From NCBI GenBank assembly GCA_027579435.1, contig JANBPK010001368.1, positions 1 through 19,177 of the forward strand: a stretch of DNA of 19,177 nt, written 5' to 3'. The notes beneath the pieces are model-generated. The model was not told the DNA's origin, did no database searches, and was given only the letters and a program-made list of their open reading frames with translations. Below, piece by piece: positions 8,774 to 18,400 of this stretch. Source of the stretch: Candolleomyces eurysporus. Lineage: Eukaryota > Basidiomycota > Agaricomycetes > Agaricales > Psathyrellaceae. Positions within the stretch are counted from its first letter, which is position 1. Every line of letters starts with the position of its first letter. A program made the position numbers and the translations under genes.

Positions 8774-9967
8774 ATGGGAGACAACAAGTGTTGCGTTCAT
8801 GAACAAGCAATTTGGTTTCTAGAAGACATGAATTTCTGTAATGCATCTATAATAACAGCTTGTAATAAATACAAAGATCAATTTAATGCAATTGGATGTG
8901 AGCGTTTTGCCAAAGATGTTGGACAACAACTACATCACTTCTATTCTATAGACACTCTTTTACCAGTGGCAGTGCCATCAAAAAATAAAAGGTGTAACAA
9001 GAAAAAGAATAGCAAGCACCAAGCAATGACAGAGTCTGTTCAAAACACAATATGGGGCCTTGTACTCAGCTCAACAAGTCATTTTGCAGGTAAATTGTCT
9101 CTATGGATTGGCATGCCAGTGATGATCCGTCATCACGATGCAACTGAGCTTTGCATCACCAAAGGTCAGGAAGGTGTTGTGGTAGGTTGGAATGCTTTTA
9201 TAGGGCCTTATGATAGACCTGTCCTTGACACACTGTATGTCAAACTCTTCAATGCTCCAAAAGGTGCAAAGTTTGATGGACTACCTCAAGTTGTGGTGCC
9301 TATTACTTGCAGAGCAAAAAATATTGTGTGTCTATATCCTGATGACTGCAAAGTAAGAGTACAAAGAGAACAGGTTACTGCACTGCCAAACTTGGGAATG
9401 ACTGACTATGCATCACAAGGAAAAACAAGAGAATATAATATAGTGGAACTAACAAAAAACCAGACCTACCATGGCATTTACACAAGTCTTTCCAGAAGCA
9501 AGTCTGCAGAAGGCACAATAATATTAGGTGATTTTAAAGATAACATTTTCAAAATCACACAAGGCATAGGTGATGACCTCAAAAGAGAGTTTAGAGAGTT
9601 GAACTTGCTGGACCAGATAACCACTATGCAATATGAAGGCAAATTAGGCATGCAGGTTGTGGGTGATCTAAGATATCCTCTGATACACTCATTCTTGGAG
9701 TCTCAAGGGGAGAACAATGTAACTAAAGGGTGGCAACCTGGGCTCTTCACAGACAATATAGAAGAATTGATACCTACTAAACCAATAGAGGCAATGCCAT
9801 ACAGCAGTTGGTTTTCTCATGAGGTGGTTGAGAGGCTCAAGACAAGTGCAGATGCCAATGTTACACTAACTTGGCAAAAGATTTGTCTCACAGTCTTTGG
9901 ACGAGCACTCGCATCGCTTTGGCTCTTTTACTTGCCAATACCAATGACGCCAAGGGGGTCATGTTGA
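8774..9967 (+). CDS. Helitron/PIF1-like DNA helicase, C-terminal fragment
   Basis: The 397-codon frame reads like the C-terminal part of the PIF1-like SF1 helicases carried by, or related to, fungal Helitrons. Visible landmarks: NASIITACNKYKDQFN near residue 23, FYSID near 56, KLSLWIGMPVMIRHHDATEL at about 107-126, TKGQEGVVVGW at 129, motif V (TDYASQGKTR) at 210-219 and motif VI (YTSLSRS) at 236-242. The Walker A and B motifs that bind and hydrolyse ATP are absent, and no Rep (HUH) nuclease domain is seen, so the product could not act alone. Homology seems to fade after about residue 370, where the sequence LYLPIPMTPRGSC probably derives from the junction. The frame itself is free of stops, suggesting fairly recent truncation. 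It may be a captured or abortively copied Helitron piece. Confidence 0.8.
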   Translation: MGDNKCCVHEQAIWFLEDMNFCNASIITACNKYKDQFNAIGCERFAKDVGQQLHHFYSIDTLLPVAVPSKNKRCNKKKNSKHQAMTESVQNTIWGLVLSSTSHFAGKLSLWIGMPVMIRHHDATELCITKGQEGVVVGWNAFIGPYDRPVLDTLYVKLFNAPKGAKFDGLPQVVVPITCRAKNIVCLYPDDCKVRVQREQVTALPNLGMTDYASQGKTREYNIVELTKNQTYHGIYTSLSRSKSAEGTIILGDFKDNIFKITQGIGDDLKREFRELNLLDQITTMQYEGKLGMQVVGDLRYPLIHSFLESQGENNVTKGWQPGLFTDNIEELIPTKPIEAMPYSSWFSHEVVERLKTSADANVTLTWQKICLTVFGRALASLWLFYLPIPMTPRGSC

Positions 9968-10193
9968 GATACATGACGACATGTCCCTAACCAAACAACA
10001 AATGAATTTATTTGAGGATTGGATGCATGTAAGAGCAGTTGCAGGGGGAGAATGATGTAGCATGGCATGTTTGATGGGCATTTAATGGCTCGTCGGATCC
10101 GTTGCCTGTCTTCCAACATTCCTCCTCATCCCACCAGTTCTTCTCTACACTCAAAATTTCTCAGACATCTTCTCAAACATCTTTACTTCTACC
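9968..10193. other. Leader of the Tc1-like relic plus unassigned DNA
   Basis: A short open frame at about 9966-10053 ends FEDWMHVRAVAGGE before a stop and a purine-rich GCAGGGGGAGAA tract; I cannot assign it. From about 10090 the pyrimidine-rich sequence leading to the ATG at 10194 resembles a transposase leader. I could not define the 5' terminal inverted repeat. Confidence 0.35.
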
Positions 10194-10855
10194 ATGGCAC
10201 CCCATCTTACTCCAACAAAGCGAGCCAAAATCTGTATAATGAAGAAAGCTGGATACCCAAATGCCAGTATCAAGGCCGCTCTCATTGGCCGTATCAATGT
10301 CACCAATCACACTATCCAGCGCATATACAACCGCTATGGATAGAAGGAGAACTACTATGACATAGCACCCAAATCTGGCTGGCCACGCAAGTTGACAGCG
10401 CATGATGCACGCGTTGCTATTCGCCATCTCCAGAATTCATCTGCCTGCAATGCAACAGAACTCCACCAACTCTATTTTCCTGAGGTATCCGTTGACACCG
10501 TGAAGCAAGAACTTTGTCGCAACAGCCTAGAGGCGCATAAACATGCAAAGGTTCCATTTATTTTATTCAAAAACCTGAAAGTACGAAGAGACTGGGCAGC
10601 AAATCATCTGAATTGGACTGTTGAGAACTGGCATGCTGTCACCTTCTCTGAGTCAGGGGAGTGGCTAGACCCACGGTTTATGAAGAAGAAGGTCAAGCAT
10701 GGTGGAGGAAAGGTCACGGTGTGGGGGATGATCACAGCCCAGGGTGTTGGCCACCTTGTTCGGATTGATGGGAGCCTCAATGCCTCTCTCTATCATGATA
10801 TATTGCAGGATGATGCCCTAGGAACATTCCATGACCTTGGCCTCGACCCACAAGA
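10194..10855 (+). pseudogene. Tc1/mariner-family transposase relic
   Basis: From the ATG at 10194 the frame starts MAPHLTPTKRAKICIMKKAG and shows a helix-turn-helix region (GYPNASIKAAL...NVTNHTIQRIYNRYG). A TAG at 10341-10343 then interrupts it, and the same frame resumes to the DDE part: VTFSESGEW, KHGGGKVTVWGMITAQGVG and LGTFHDLGL. Intact Tc1 proteins have FSDE (first catalytic Asp) followed by some 20 or more residues before KHGGG. Here FS is followed directly by ESGEWLDPRF, so the first Asp and its surroundings look deleted. After about 10855 the usual block with the second Asp does not continue in frame, and an N at 10906 adds uncertainty. The C-terminal third and 3' inverted repeat are missing. 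The element is inactive. Confidence 0.85.
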
Positions 10856-11403
10856 CCATTACATCAGGCTTTCAATGATGGAGAGACATGGCCAGATCCA
10901 GCCTTNAAAAAAGCTGTCATAGGTAAAAGATAAATCAGTCTGATGGCCTGATAGATAAGGCCAGATAATCCTTGGTAGGCTTGGTGACATTGGAAAAAGC
11001 GGGAAAATCGGGGCCCAAGGTGACTCAAATTGACAGATCACTTTCGCGGCTTTGCCTTCCGCTGTGACAGGCAAGTCTTGCGGCCCTGAGAGCTTCATGA
11101 GTCGGAGCCCTTGACCACTGTGCATCTCAGAGCATTGCAATCGTGCAGGGCAGGCCAACTGGTGTCTGACATCCAGTAATTACTGCCTATTTTCCAGGAA
11201 ACAAGGAATCAACGGACCAGATTGCGTTGCGCAGCACTTCGGATGTTTGCTTAGGTTTTGGGCTGCCAAACACTCAATTGGGGAATAGTTCATGATGTTG
11301 TTGAAGCGTAGAAACTGTGGCAAGTGCAAACCAATGAGCAAATCCTTGTTTTGGATAGCCAGTGGAACATGTGTGACAAATGTCATAAGCATTTGGCGAA
11401 ATA
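10856..11403. other. No recognisable gene; partial copy of an inverted-repeat motif
   Basis: No supportable frame. GGACCAGATTGCGTTGCGC at about 11215-11235 closely resembles AGACCGGATTGCGTTGCGC at about 11422-11440 just inside the left end of the next element, in direct orientation, so an older related insertion may lie here. A minus-strand frame at 11180-11500 crosses that end and is not taken as a gene. Confidence 0.4.
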
Positions 11404-11809
11404 CAGCTAATTCACGATCGATAGACCGGATTGCGTTGCGCTCCCTTTTTGATATTTGTTTACCCGCAGAGCATACAAACATGATGCCTAAATCTGGCAA
11501 GAGCAGTCGATTTTAACCGCCACCTCTGGAATGATAAACAATGATGACAGTGCACTCCCTCTGCATAGACAATAGAGAGATGAGTTTCCAAACCACCTCT
11601 GAGCTCAATCCCTATCAAAATGGCAGACAGGCATGACAATTACCCTCCATTGAACCATGCCAAGCAGGCAGAACTTCAGCGACGATCTCCTCGCGCTTGG
11701 AGTGCTGTCCCAATTCTAGCATGGGTTTGTTTTGTCACCTGCGCCACTGCTCCACAGGTAAATAAAGGGGACCGTGACACGGGCTGGTCTATTGATTGTG
11801 AATTAGCTG
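11404..11809. mobile_element. TA-flanked MITE-like element with 24-bp inverted ends
   Basis: The left end at 11404-11427 starts CAGCTAATTCAC, and the right end at 11786-11809 is its inverse. The 24-bp arms differ at two positions, both CG in the left arm and CA in the right. TA flanks both sides (11402-11403 and 11810-11811), as expected for Tc1/mariner-type insertion. The 358-bp interior has no transposase, so this would be non-autonomous. Open frames inside (for example 11620-11850) run through the right end and do not look protein-like. Confidence 0.7.
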
Positions 11810-13326
11810 TAACCCGGCCGATCAATCCCTTTTTAGCTGCTATTGGATGAAGACTGCGACAAATACTGTCAATGAAGACTATGCTATCCTTGCTTGAATG
11901 CATCGCTCTGTCATCATACTGTTCTTGTGAACAATCTGTATCCTTCGCCTTTAAATTGTCTGCTCTCCGATTCCCTTTGATTTTCTAGCCAACTTTGGCC
12001 TTGTCCGATACCCTGAATGCATTTCTCAGCAGCTTCCTTAGAACAATGTCATTTTCACTGTGCACCACACAGTCATCAATCGGCCAAAAGGCAGGGTTAT
12101 GCTGTTTCAACTGAGCATTGTCGCAATCTGCCACACTTAGCGATATGCCCAGTGTCCAGGCCATTGGAAAGTAGAGCACTGCAAAGTATTACACAAACGG
12201 CTGAAAGTCAATGGTTTGTTTGCATCGTGAGTGGATTGCCGACGTCTCCCAGCGACATCATTCTGGCAGGCCTGACAGGCCTGATAATGGGCTGGCGGGT
12301 TGAGAGTGCACACAGAGACTCCGCTTCTCCCTCTAGCCTGATGCCGCGTGGCGCGGCCACTGGAGTTGAAATCAGGCTGTGAACAGATGAGGTCTGGATG
12401 CTCTTTTGTTATAGCTACAGGTAAAATCATAGACATTTTCCGGAATTTCTTGATGCGCACCTCCAAATGAGTTAGCATCAAAAGCAGGCAAAATGGGGTT
12501 GTTGGCGGTTTGTTTTTGAGCATCTTCACTGCGCAACACTGCCCTATGTTCCCTCCTGGCTGACTTTCAGACTGTGAGAGCCTAATCAGGAGGGCATTGT
12601 TCCTCACTAACGCCATGGCATCATTCTAATAAAAGAGGGCTTTATATAACCAGGGCACATGATACACAGGCGGTCACTGCAGAGCAATTTTTGTCTCCAT
12701 ATGATGGAGTTCCCACGGATATGCCTTAGTGCTCCTCCAGGAGACTGGAAGCACCCCTTCCAACAGAGCCTTGAATTGACGAGAGGCATAGGAGCAACTG
12801 ATAGATATCCAGAGGATGTAGGTGGGTTTTGCCACATGTGTATCCATTTCATCCTATCGGTGCTTTCCGCCGTTTATTCCATGAAATATTGTAAAAAAAA
12901 CCCAATTTATTACAATGCATGCAGCATATACATATACTGTACATCTAGACTACTACAAACCTATAAAAGCATCAGCACTCATGAGGAACTGCAAAGGACA
13001 AGGAATCTATCAAAGCTTGAACCAGGAAATAGAACCTGGGGCTTGCTTTGCCTGGCGTACAATAGCCAGAAAACCACCAGACAATGTTGAGAGCGGATGA
13101 GGGGGCATTGAATGAAGAATTCTGCATGGTAACAGTCAGTCGGAGTAACATACACCATGGTGATCATCGTTGTGCGTACTTTATTTGCTTGAAACCTCAG
13201 CAAAAGCGAAGCGGTGCCATGAGATACTAATCGACTGTCAGCTGAGATAGAAGCAAAACCAGCGCAAGTGAATTCACACACCACGGCAAAATGGTTAAAC
13301 AGACAGCAAGCGTTATTGAGGTTAGG
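11810..13326. other. No gene I can support
   Basis: Several frames of 60-159 codons are open on both strands, including a minus frame at 12137-12616. None shows a motif, conserved phrase or consistent splice pattern that I recognise. CAGGCCTG occurs twice in tandem at 12267-12283, and GTGGC/GCCAC form a small hairpin near 12350. The region may hold decayed exons of the minus-strand frame at 13947-14379, but this is speculation. Confidence 0.35.
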
Positions 13327-13661
13327 TGATATCATATGCNTGCCNAAGTCTCTGTGGATGCCTNGTCAGCNCAGNTGAAGGGCCAATCATGCATGTTCAG
13401 TANGTACCTTTACNTGNGCTGGTTGGAACCATCAAANCCTTCNAGAGGNCATCATGTCAGTTCTGCGGTCAACAGGTGCTCGACCCAGCAGGGGAAACTC
13501 ACTCACCAGGAACCNGGCAAANCACCAAAAGACTCCCGACTTCTGGGGTGTTGGAATGCTGTCGCTGTGGCATCAGCAAGGGTGGGGCAGTGNGACAGAG
13601 GAATACTCACCTGCACTGAGTGGAAGTGTGAAGTTGTCGGTTGAGGACGAGCATGAAGACN
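13327..13661. other. Low-quality stretch with many ambiguous bases
   Basis: Fourteen N positions fall between 13340 and 13661, more than in all the rest of the window. Frames here are therefore unreliable. The visible CQFCGQ phrase on plus near 13457 cannot be taken as a zinc-binding motif without better sequence. Confidence 0.8.
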
Positions 13662-13689
13662 AGAGGTGAGAGGTGAGAGGTGAGAGGTG
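13662..13689. repeat. Heptamer microsatellite (AGAGGTG)x4
   Basis: Four perfect tandem copies of AGAGGTG, followed by GGAG. The array starts directly after an ambiguous base. Confidence 0.9.
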
Positions 13690-13946
13690 GGAGAACGACG
13701 AAATTCAACCTGCAAGCATGCGCGTTGATCTTTCTTTGTTTAGCAACAGGCTGTTGCCAAACAGTTATCCCCCACCGAGAAATCGGCATAACAGTTGATT
13801 CGCTCCAGGACAAAAAGGAAAGAGGTACATGGAGCGATAATAATCAGCACGCCAGCCATAAGAACAGCCAATGACGCGACGCGACTTGCCATCATCACAG
13901 GGGCGCTCTCAACAATGAACGTTGAGGATTTCCATGCATGACTCAC
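13690..13946. other. Possible intron or further exon of the minus-strand frame
   Basis: On the minus strand this follows a GTGAGT donor at 13946-13941. A minus frame here contains a hydrophobic run (SLAVLMAGVLIIIAP) that could be a membrane segment. I could not find an acceptor that joins it in phase at usual intron length, so its link to 13947-14379 is uncertain. Confidence 0.25.
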
Positions 13947-14379
13947 CCTGCGTAGCCAAGCGTTCAGCTACTAATGCCGTCAACTTGCATTCCCTATCTC
14001 TCACAATATGGCAAGCTGCCATTTGAGCCCCAGCTCTGCATGCTGTAGAAAGAGTCAGCCGAATGCTTGAGTCAACCAGTAAGGGGTAAACCAACTCTCC
14101 AATGGGTTTACTGAGGGGCGTCCACCTGTGAGCACCGTCATGGGTTCTCGCCATGAGCCAGGGGAACAAGGTTGATTGTAAGGGTGAGAGCAGTATTATG
14201 GGCTACAAAGGTGGTCATTATGCTCACCTATCTTGTCGACATGGCATGGTAATCAATACGAATCCTTCTGGCCCCCAACAGTGCAGGGGGTAGGAGACAA
14301 TAGGGCAGCTGCATTGCAGTTGCTCAAGCACCAGTTGTGGATGGGTGGTGAGTAGGAGTCTGAGAGGAGACTCAAGCAT
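13947..14379 (-). CDS. Hypothetical two-exon coding fragment, family not recognised
   Basis: On the minus strand an ATG at 14379 opens a frame containing LLLTTHPQLVLEQLQ and WGPEGFVLITMPCRQD. It reaches a GTGAGC donor after 14228. A CTCACAG acceptor before 14125 joins in phase (AG|G) to a second exon with WTPLSKPIGELVYPLLVDSS, then ACRAGAQMAACHIVRDREC and ALVAERLATQ, ending at 13947 before a GTGAGT donor. The roughly 110 residues have a coherent protein-like composition and no stop, which supports a real gene. The proposed intron of 102 bp is longer than the others here. I do not recognise the family and cannot define the 3' end. It is divergent from the FHA gene, with about 280 bp between their start codons. 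Confidence 0.35.
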
Positions 14380-14660
14380 GTATAATGCATGGTTTTACAG
14401 GAGAGATGGATGTGGTTGAAATTGCAGTTCAACTTGTGACACGTGACTGCCTTGAATTTAAACCTGTGGCAGGAGTCTGGTGATCAGGGAATCTGCCGAC
14501 CGGAGCCTGCCGACAGGAGCAAACTCATCGGAGAGATTAATCACTGAGGGGTGGGCCTGAGAATGACACTTGTGCTTGAAGCGTCAGGCTATTCAGATGC
14601 TTCCAAGGACTCTTCAAGCTCTTGAGCGTGGTAGCACTGAGGTGACGCGCATTGCAACAG
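14380..14660. promoter_or_regulatory. Putative bidirectional promoter region
   Basis: This 281-bp interval separates the divergent starts at 14379 (minus) and 14661 (plus). It contains a CACGTG E-box at 14440-14445, the core site of bHLH factors such as Cbf1/Pho4. It also has a tandem pair of 14-mers (CTGCCGAC[C/A]GGAGC) at 14493-14506 and 14507-14520. Regulatory use is inferred from position only. Confidence 0.3.
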
Positions 14661-15307
14661 ATGGTGGCAACCCAGAATCAGCAACCGCTACCTCACCCGG
14701 CGCTGCGTCTCTACCCGCTCAACGGCCCCTGTTTGGCGAGGAAACACATTGTACTCTTGCATGGACACCATGTGAAGATTGGGAGGCAGATGAACCCCAG
14801 TACTGTATCCAGGGAAGGGAACAGGTAGTTCAATAGCTACGTCTTGAGTGAGCAGCATGCAGAGACGTGGGAGGAGAGCGGCAAGGTATGGGCTGCCAAA
14901 TTCATGCTTTTTGATGTGTTTATTTGGTTTGCTAAAGAACAAGGCAGCATGCAGATTTTTGTCAAGGACCTTGGGAGCTTGAATGGGACATTTATCAACG
15001 GGACGAGGCTTTCAGAGGAGGCAGTAGAGTCAGATTCTTACGAACTCAGAAGCAATGATCTTATTGTATGCCTTGTTCCTCCTCCTCTACCTGTGGTCTG
15101 ACTCTGTCCTGCTTTTGGCAGGGATTTGGCAGTGACGTTCTAGGTGAAGACAGTGAAACTATCATCCACCACAAAATCATGGCATGGGTCGTATGCATAC
15201 TCACAGAACAAGACGCTCAAGCTGCTGCTGACACGGAGCAACGTCAAATTGAAGCGTTCCGCCAACTTAAACATGCCTCCTCTGTCCCAGGCACAGTTGG
15301 TCAGTAA
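14661..15307 (+). pseudogene. SLMAP/Far9-Far10-like FHA-domain protein, truncated and with one stop
   Basis: The start at 14661 gives MVATQNQQPLPHPALRLYPL, the kind of start seen in fungal FHA proteins related to SLMAP/Far10, components of the STRIPAK signalling complex. Exon 1 is 14661-14885, exon 2 is 14955-15065 and exon 3 is 15122-15307. The introns of 69 and 56 bp have GT...AG ends and all junctions are phase 0. FHA landmarks: HHVKIGRQ (Gly-Arg) in exon 1, LSEQHAE for the usual LSRQHAE, LGSLNGTFINGTRLS in exon 2, then SDVLGEDSETIIHHK and ILTEQDAQAA in exon 3. An in-frame TAG at 14826-14828 (codon 56) replaces a likely Tyr. The Arg of the S-R-x-H phosphopeptide-binding motif is Glu (GAG, 14850-14852). 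The frame ends after 173 codons, whereas the family continues into long coiled coils, so the 3' part is missing. Confidence 0.8.
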
Positions 15308-15410
15308 TTGCTGGACCCGCTACTTGCTGCTTACTTCGATTTCAATTCAGTACATTTCATTGGATTAGGGGGGGGGTTGAGTAGTGTAGTGATATGCTTT
15401 ACGGAAGAAT

Positions 15411-18400
15411 TTATAAATCATGGCTGTATTTGGCTCTCTTCAATGCGCTGGTTGCTGGAGTATAGCTGGAACGACGCTTCTTGGCAGATAGCTGGGGAGG
15501 CCTTGCAGATTCTTGGTGGAGAACAAGCTTGTCTTCGTCAAGTTCTTCCTTCACTTCCAACCCAGTGACTTTCCCAAAGTTTGCGTATGCACACAAAAAC
15601 ATCTGATTGCCAGCCTGTAGGCCCAAGTGCATTAACTCCTGCACGTTCATTGGCTCTGTTAAGCCAAATTTAGCAACAACAGTGAGAGAGTAAATGGAAA
15701 ACGAGGCATACTATGTTTCCAAGGGCCTGGTTTCTCCGCAACGGTGAATTGTGGCATATCCCACTCAAGCAGATTGGGCTTGACGCTTCCGGCTGCAGTC
15801 AGCCTGTTCACTGCTTCTTGAAGCTCATCCCACCGACGACTTGTCCATTCCATCTGGCGGTCAAAAAGGGCGCGCAATCTGTGATGGTCCTCCGCCCGCT
15901 GCTCATCGACAGCCTCATCCTCTCCACTGCTATCATGATCTTCATAATCCTTGTTGTCTTGACACCCCTGTGCAAATGCTTGCTGAGAGTATTCTTGGAT
16001 AGCCGCAACAAGCCAAGTGAGCATTAGGATGAAGAGATCTTTCCAGCCGTCCAGATGCTCTCCGTTATCATTTGTGAGGATAACACGGTTGAAGACAGTC
16101 TTCAGGAGGGCGCACGCCCTACCCCTGCTGAAAATGTTTTCCAGGCGACTTGCGTAAGGAGTCGCTGATACGTTGTACAGCTCAAGGGCCTCCTCCACGG
16201 TCATCCCCCTCTGCCCCAGCTGCAATATCCAGAGATCGTCATCAGTTGGCTTATAGCTCAAGGAACAAACTGCATTCTGCAGCTCAGCAAGGCAAGCTGT
16301 CGCAAGCAGTTGCTCAATGCCGTCTCTCGATAGAATATCAGGGAGATATCCTGTTTCTGTATGCAAGTTTCAGTGGAAGGTAACTGTAAACAATGCATTC
16401 ACTTACGCGGCTCAGGGACACCAAGCGCAAGGCACTTGTAGAAGTAGCATACCATGGCGTTCACCCTTGATTGAATGGATGGCATGTCAATGTTGGTAAT
16501 GATGTGCCCCATGAAGAAGGAATGAATGGCACTGAAAAGCGTGACAGACATTGTTGAGGTGGAAAGGAAATGGCCCCTACAACAAATGGCGTTGCTGGGA
16601 GTGAAGACAGCATGAATAGTATCAGGCGCCATAATGCTAAGATCCGTTCAGCCTGGGCAAATGATGCTAGAGAAGTCATTAAACTCACAGTCTTGAACCA
16701 GGCATAAGGAGAACGGCTTCGATATCCCAGTCTTCCAGTGGTTTGAGTGCAGTGACATCGAGTTCATTTGCAGTCCACAACCTTGTAGAGGACACCTTGC
16801 GGCGATCTTTCGGTGCAGCTAGAACCCAAAGCTTTTCCCTTGATATCACATCTATCCATGTCGCATCTCCACAGCTGTCAATGTGAAAATAATGATGTGC
16901 CCCTTCAGTCGTAGCAAGACTGAAGTGAATGTCTGCTGTGGGCATCTTGCAAATGGAATGCTTATCATTACGGGTTGAGCGGTTGACTGCATGCACATCT
17001 GTGGCAAAAGGACTCTCCTCCACAAGAGCATGCGTGTTGGGCATGTACAGGGCATTGAGACTTTTCCTCTCCCCTACAGGCAAAGGCGCAGCCTGGTGAA
17101 TGTCTCTGAGAGTCCCAACACAAACCTGCGACTGATAATTTCCATTCACAGCGGGTATTGTTTGATCTAAAGGTGGGCAGGCATTCAATCAGGGTCACAG
17201 CAAAGCAGCAGTATTGGCTTACCCTGGATATCCATTTCATCGTCCACGTCAGCCAGCCTTCCTAGCCCTTCAAGGTCGATCTCCAATCACTTGGTTGAAC
17301 AGCCTGTCAGCACAATGGTCTGCTTACAAAGGAGCTGCTGAAATTCCTTGACTGATAGTTGCTTTGACTTTGACTCATCTAAGCAGCGTATCAATGATGA
17401 ATCTGCATCATCGATGAAGCGTGGTCTTATGGCCTTGAAAATGGCAGTCCATAGGCTGTAGTCGCCTGGATCCTGTAGGTTGATTGGCTTTAGGGAAGGT
17501 CAAGGACAAATATAGAGATAAACGCACAAAGATGAGCAGTTGATAAGGCTGGGGCTGGCCAAAAGCATTGTAGAACACAAATTTCTCACTCTTGGTGTTA
17601 GAATAAGCCTAACAACATAATTTAGAAACCGGTTTGATTATTAGTACAAATTGTTCATACCAAAAAGAGAACTTCAGGTTGCAGCTGTGGCNTTTTCTCA
17701 AAAACCCAGCCTTCGCACTCCTGAATGACAATCAGAACAAGGCAGCAGTGATCAGAATTGTACAGACCTCATTCTGTTCTATTTTGATAACAATCTCTTC
17801 CTCCCGTCGGTGACGTTCACCAGCATCCTGAGCGCAAATATCTTTGTAGTTGAGCAACACAACCTCGCTCTCTGAGTCAGACTGGGCATCCTTTTCCAGC
17901 TCTGCTTCATCTGAATGAATTGTCTTCCTTCTTCGTGCGCCCGATCGTGCGGCATTTGAACGCGGTTTGATAGAATTATCAGTGGGTTCGAGAGGCTTCT
18001 TGTCAATGCCCTTCAGCCTCTCTGAACGTCAACATTCTGGCACTTCTGCACTGGAATCGAGCTCCATGTTCTGAAGTGCGAAAAGATCCGCCTCCAAACC
18101 TTGCTCGCTTTTAGTGTCAGATGGTGAGCTGTCGACATCAGGCACAGTCTCGAGTTCAATAGGAGCTGCCTCTGAATCTGGCTCGCTTTTGTCGTCAGAA
18201 GTTGAACTGCTGGTATGTTCAGATGCTGAGCTGCTGAAAATTGGAGATCTCCCTTCCCCTGCGTTTGGAACACCATTGTGATCCTTGTTGCCATTCCTGG
18301 GCTCACTGCCTAACTTGTTGTCAAGATTTTTTTTCTTGGACAGCGACCGTAGTAGCAGGGCTGGGAGAGGCATTCAAGCACATAGGCTCGTCAAAGGGCT

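Noticed and set aside
11180..11500. Minus-strand frame of 106 codons
   Set aside because: It runs through the left inverted repeat of the MITE-like element, so part of it is terminal-repeat sequence.
11676..11903. Minus-strand frame of 75 codons
   Set aside because: It crosses the right inverted repeat of the same element, with no protein pattern.
12137..12616. Minus-strand 159-codon frame as a gene
   Set aside because: No recognisable motif, no splice partners in phase, and the opposite strand is also open over part of it.
13454..13669. Cys-rich plus-strand frames
   Set aside because: Fourteen ambiguous bases in the region make any frame unreliable.
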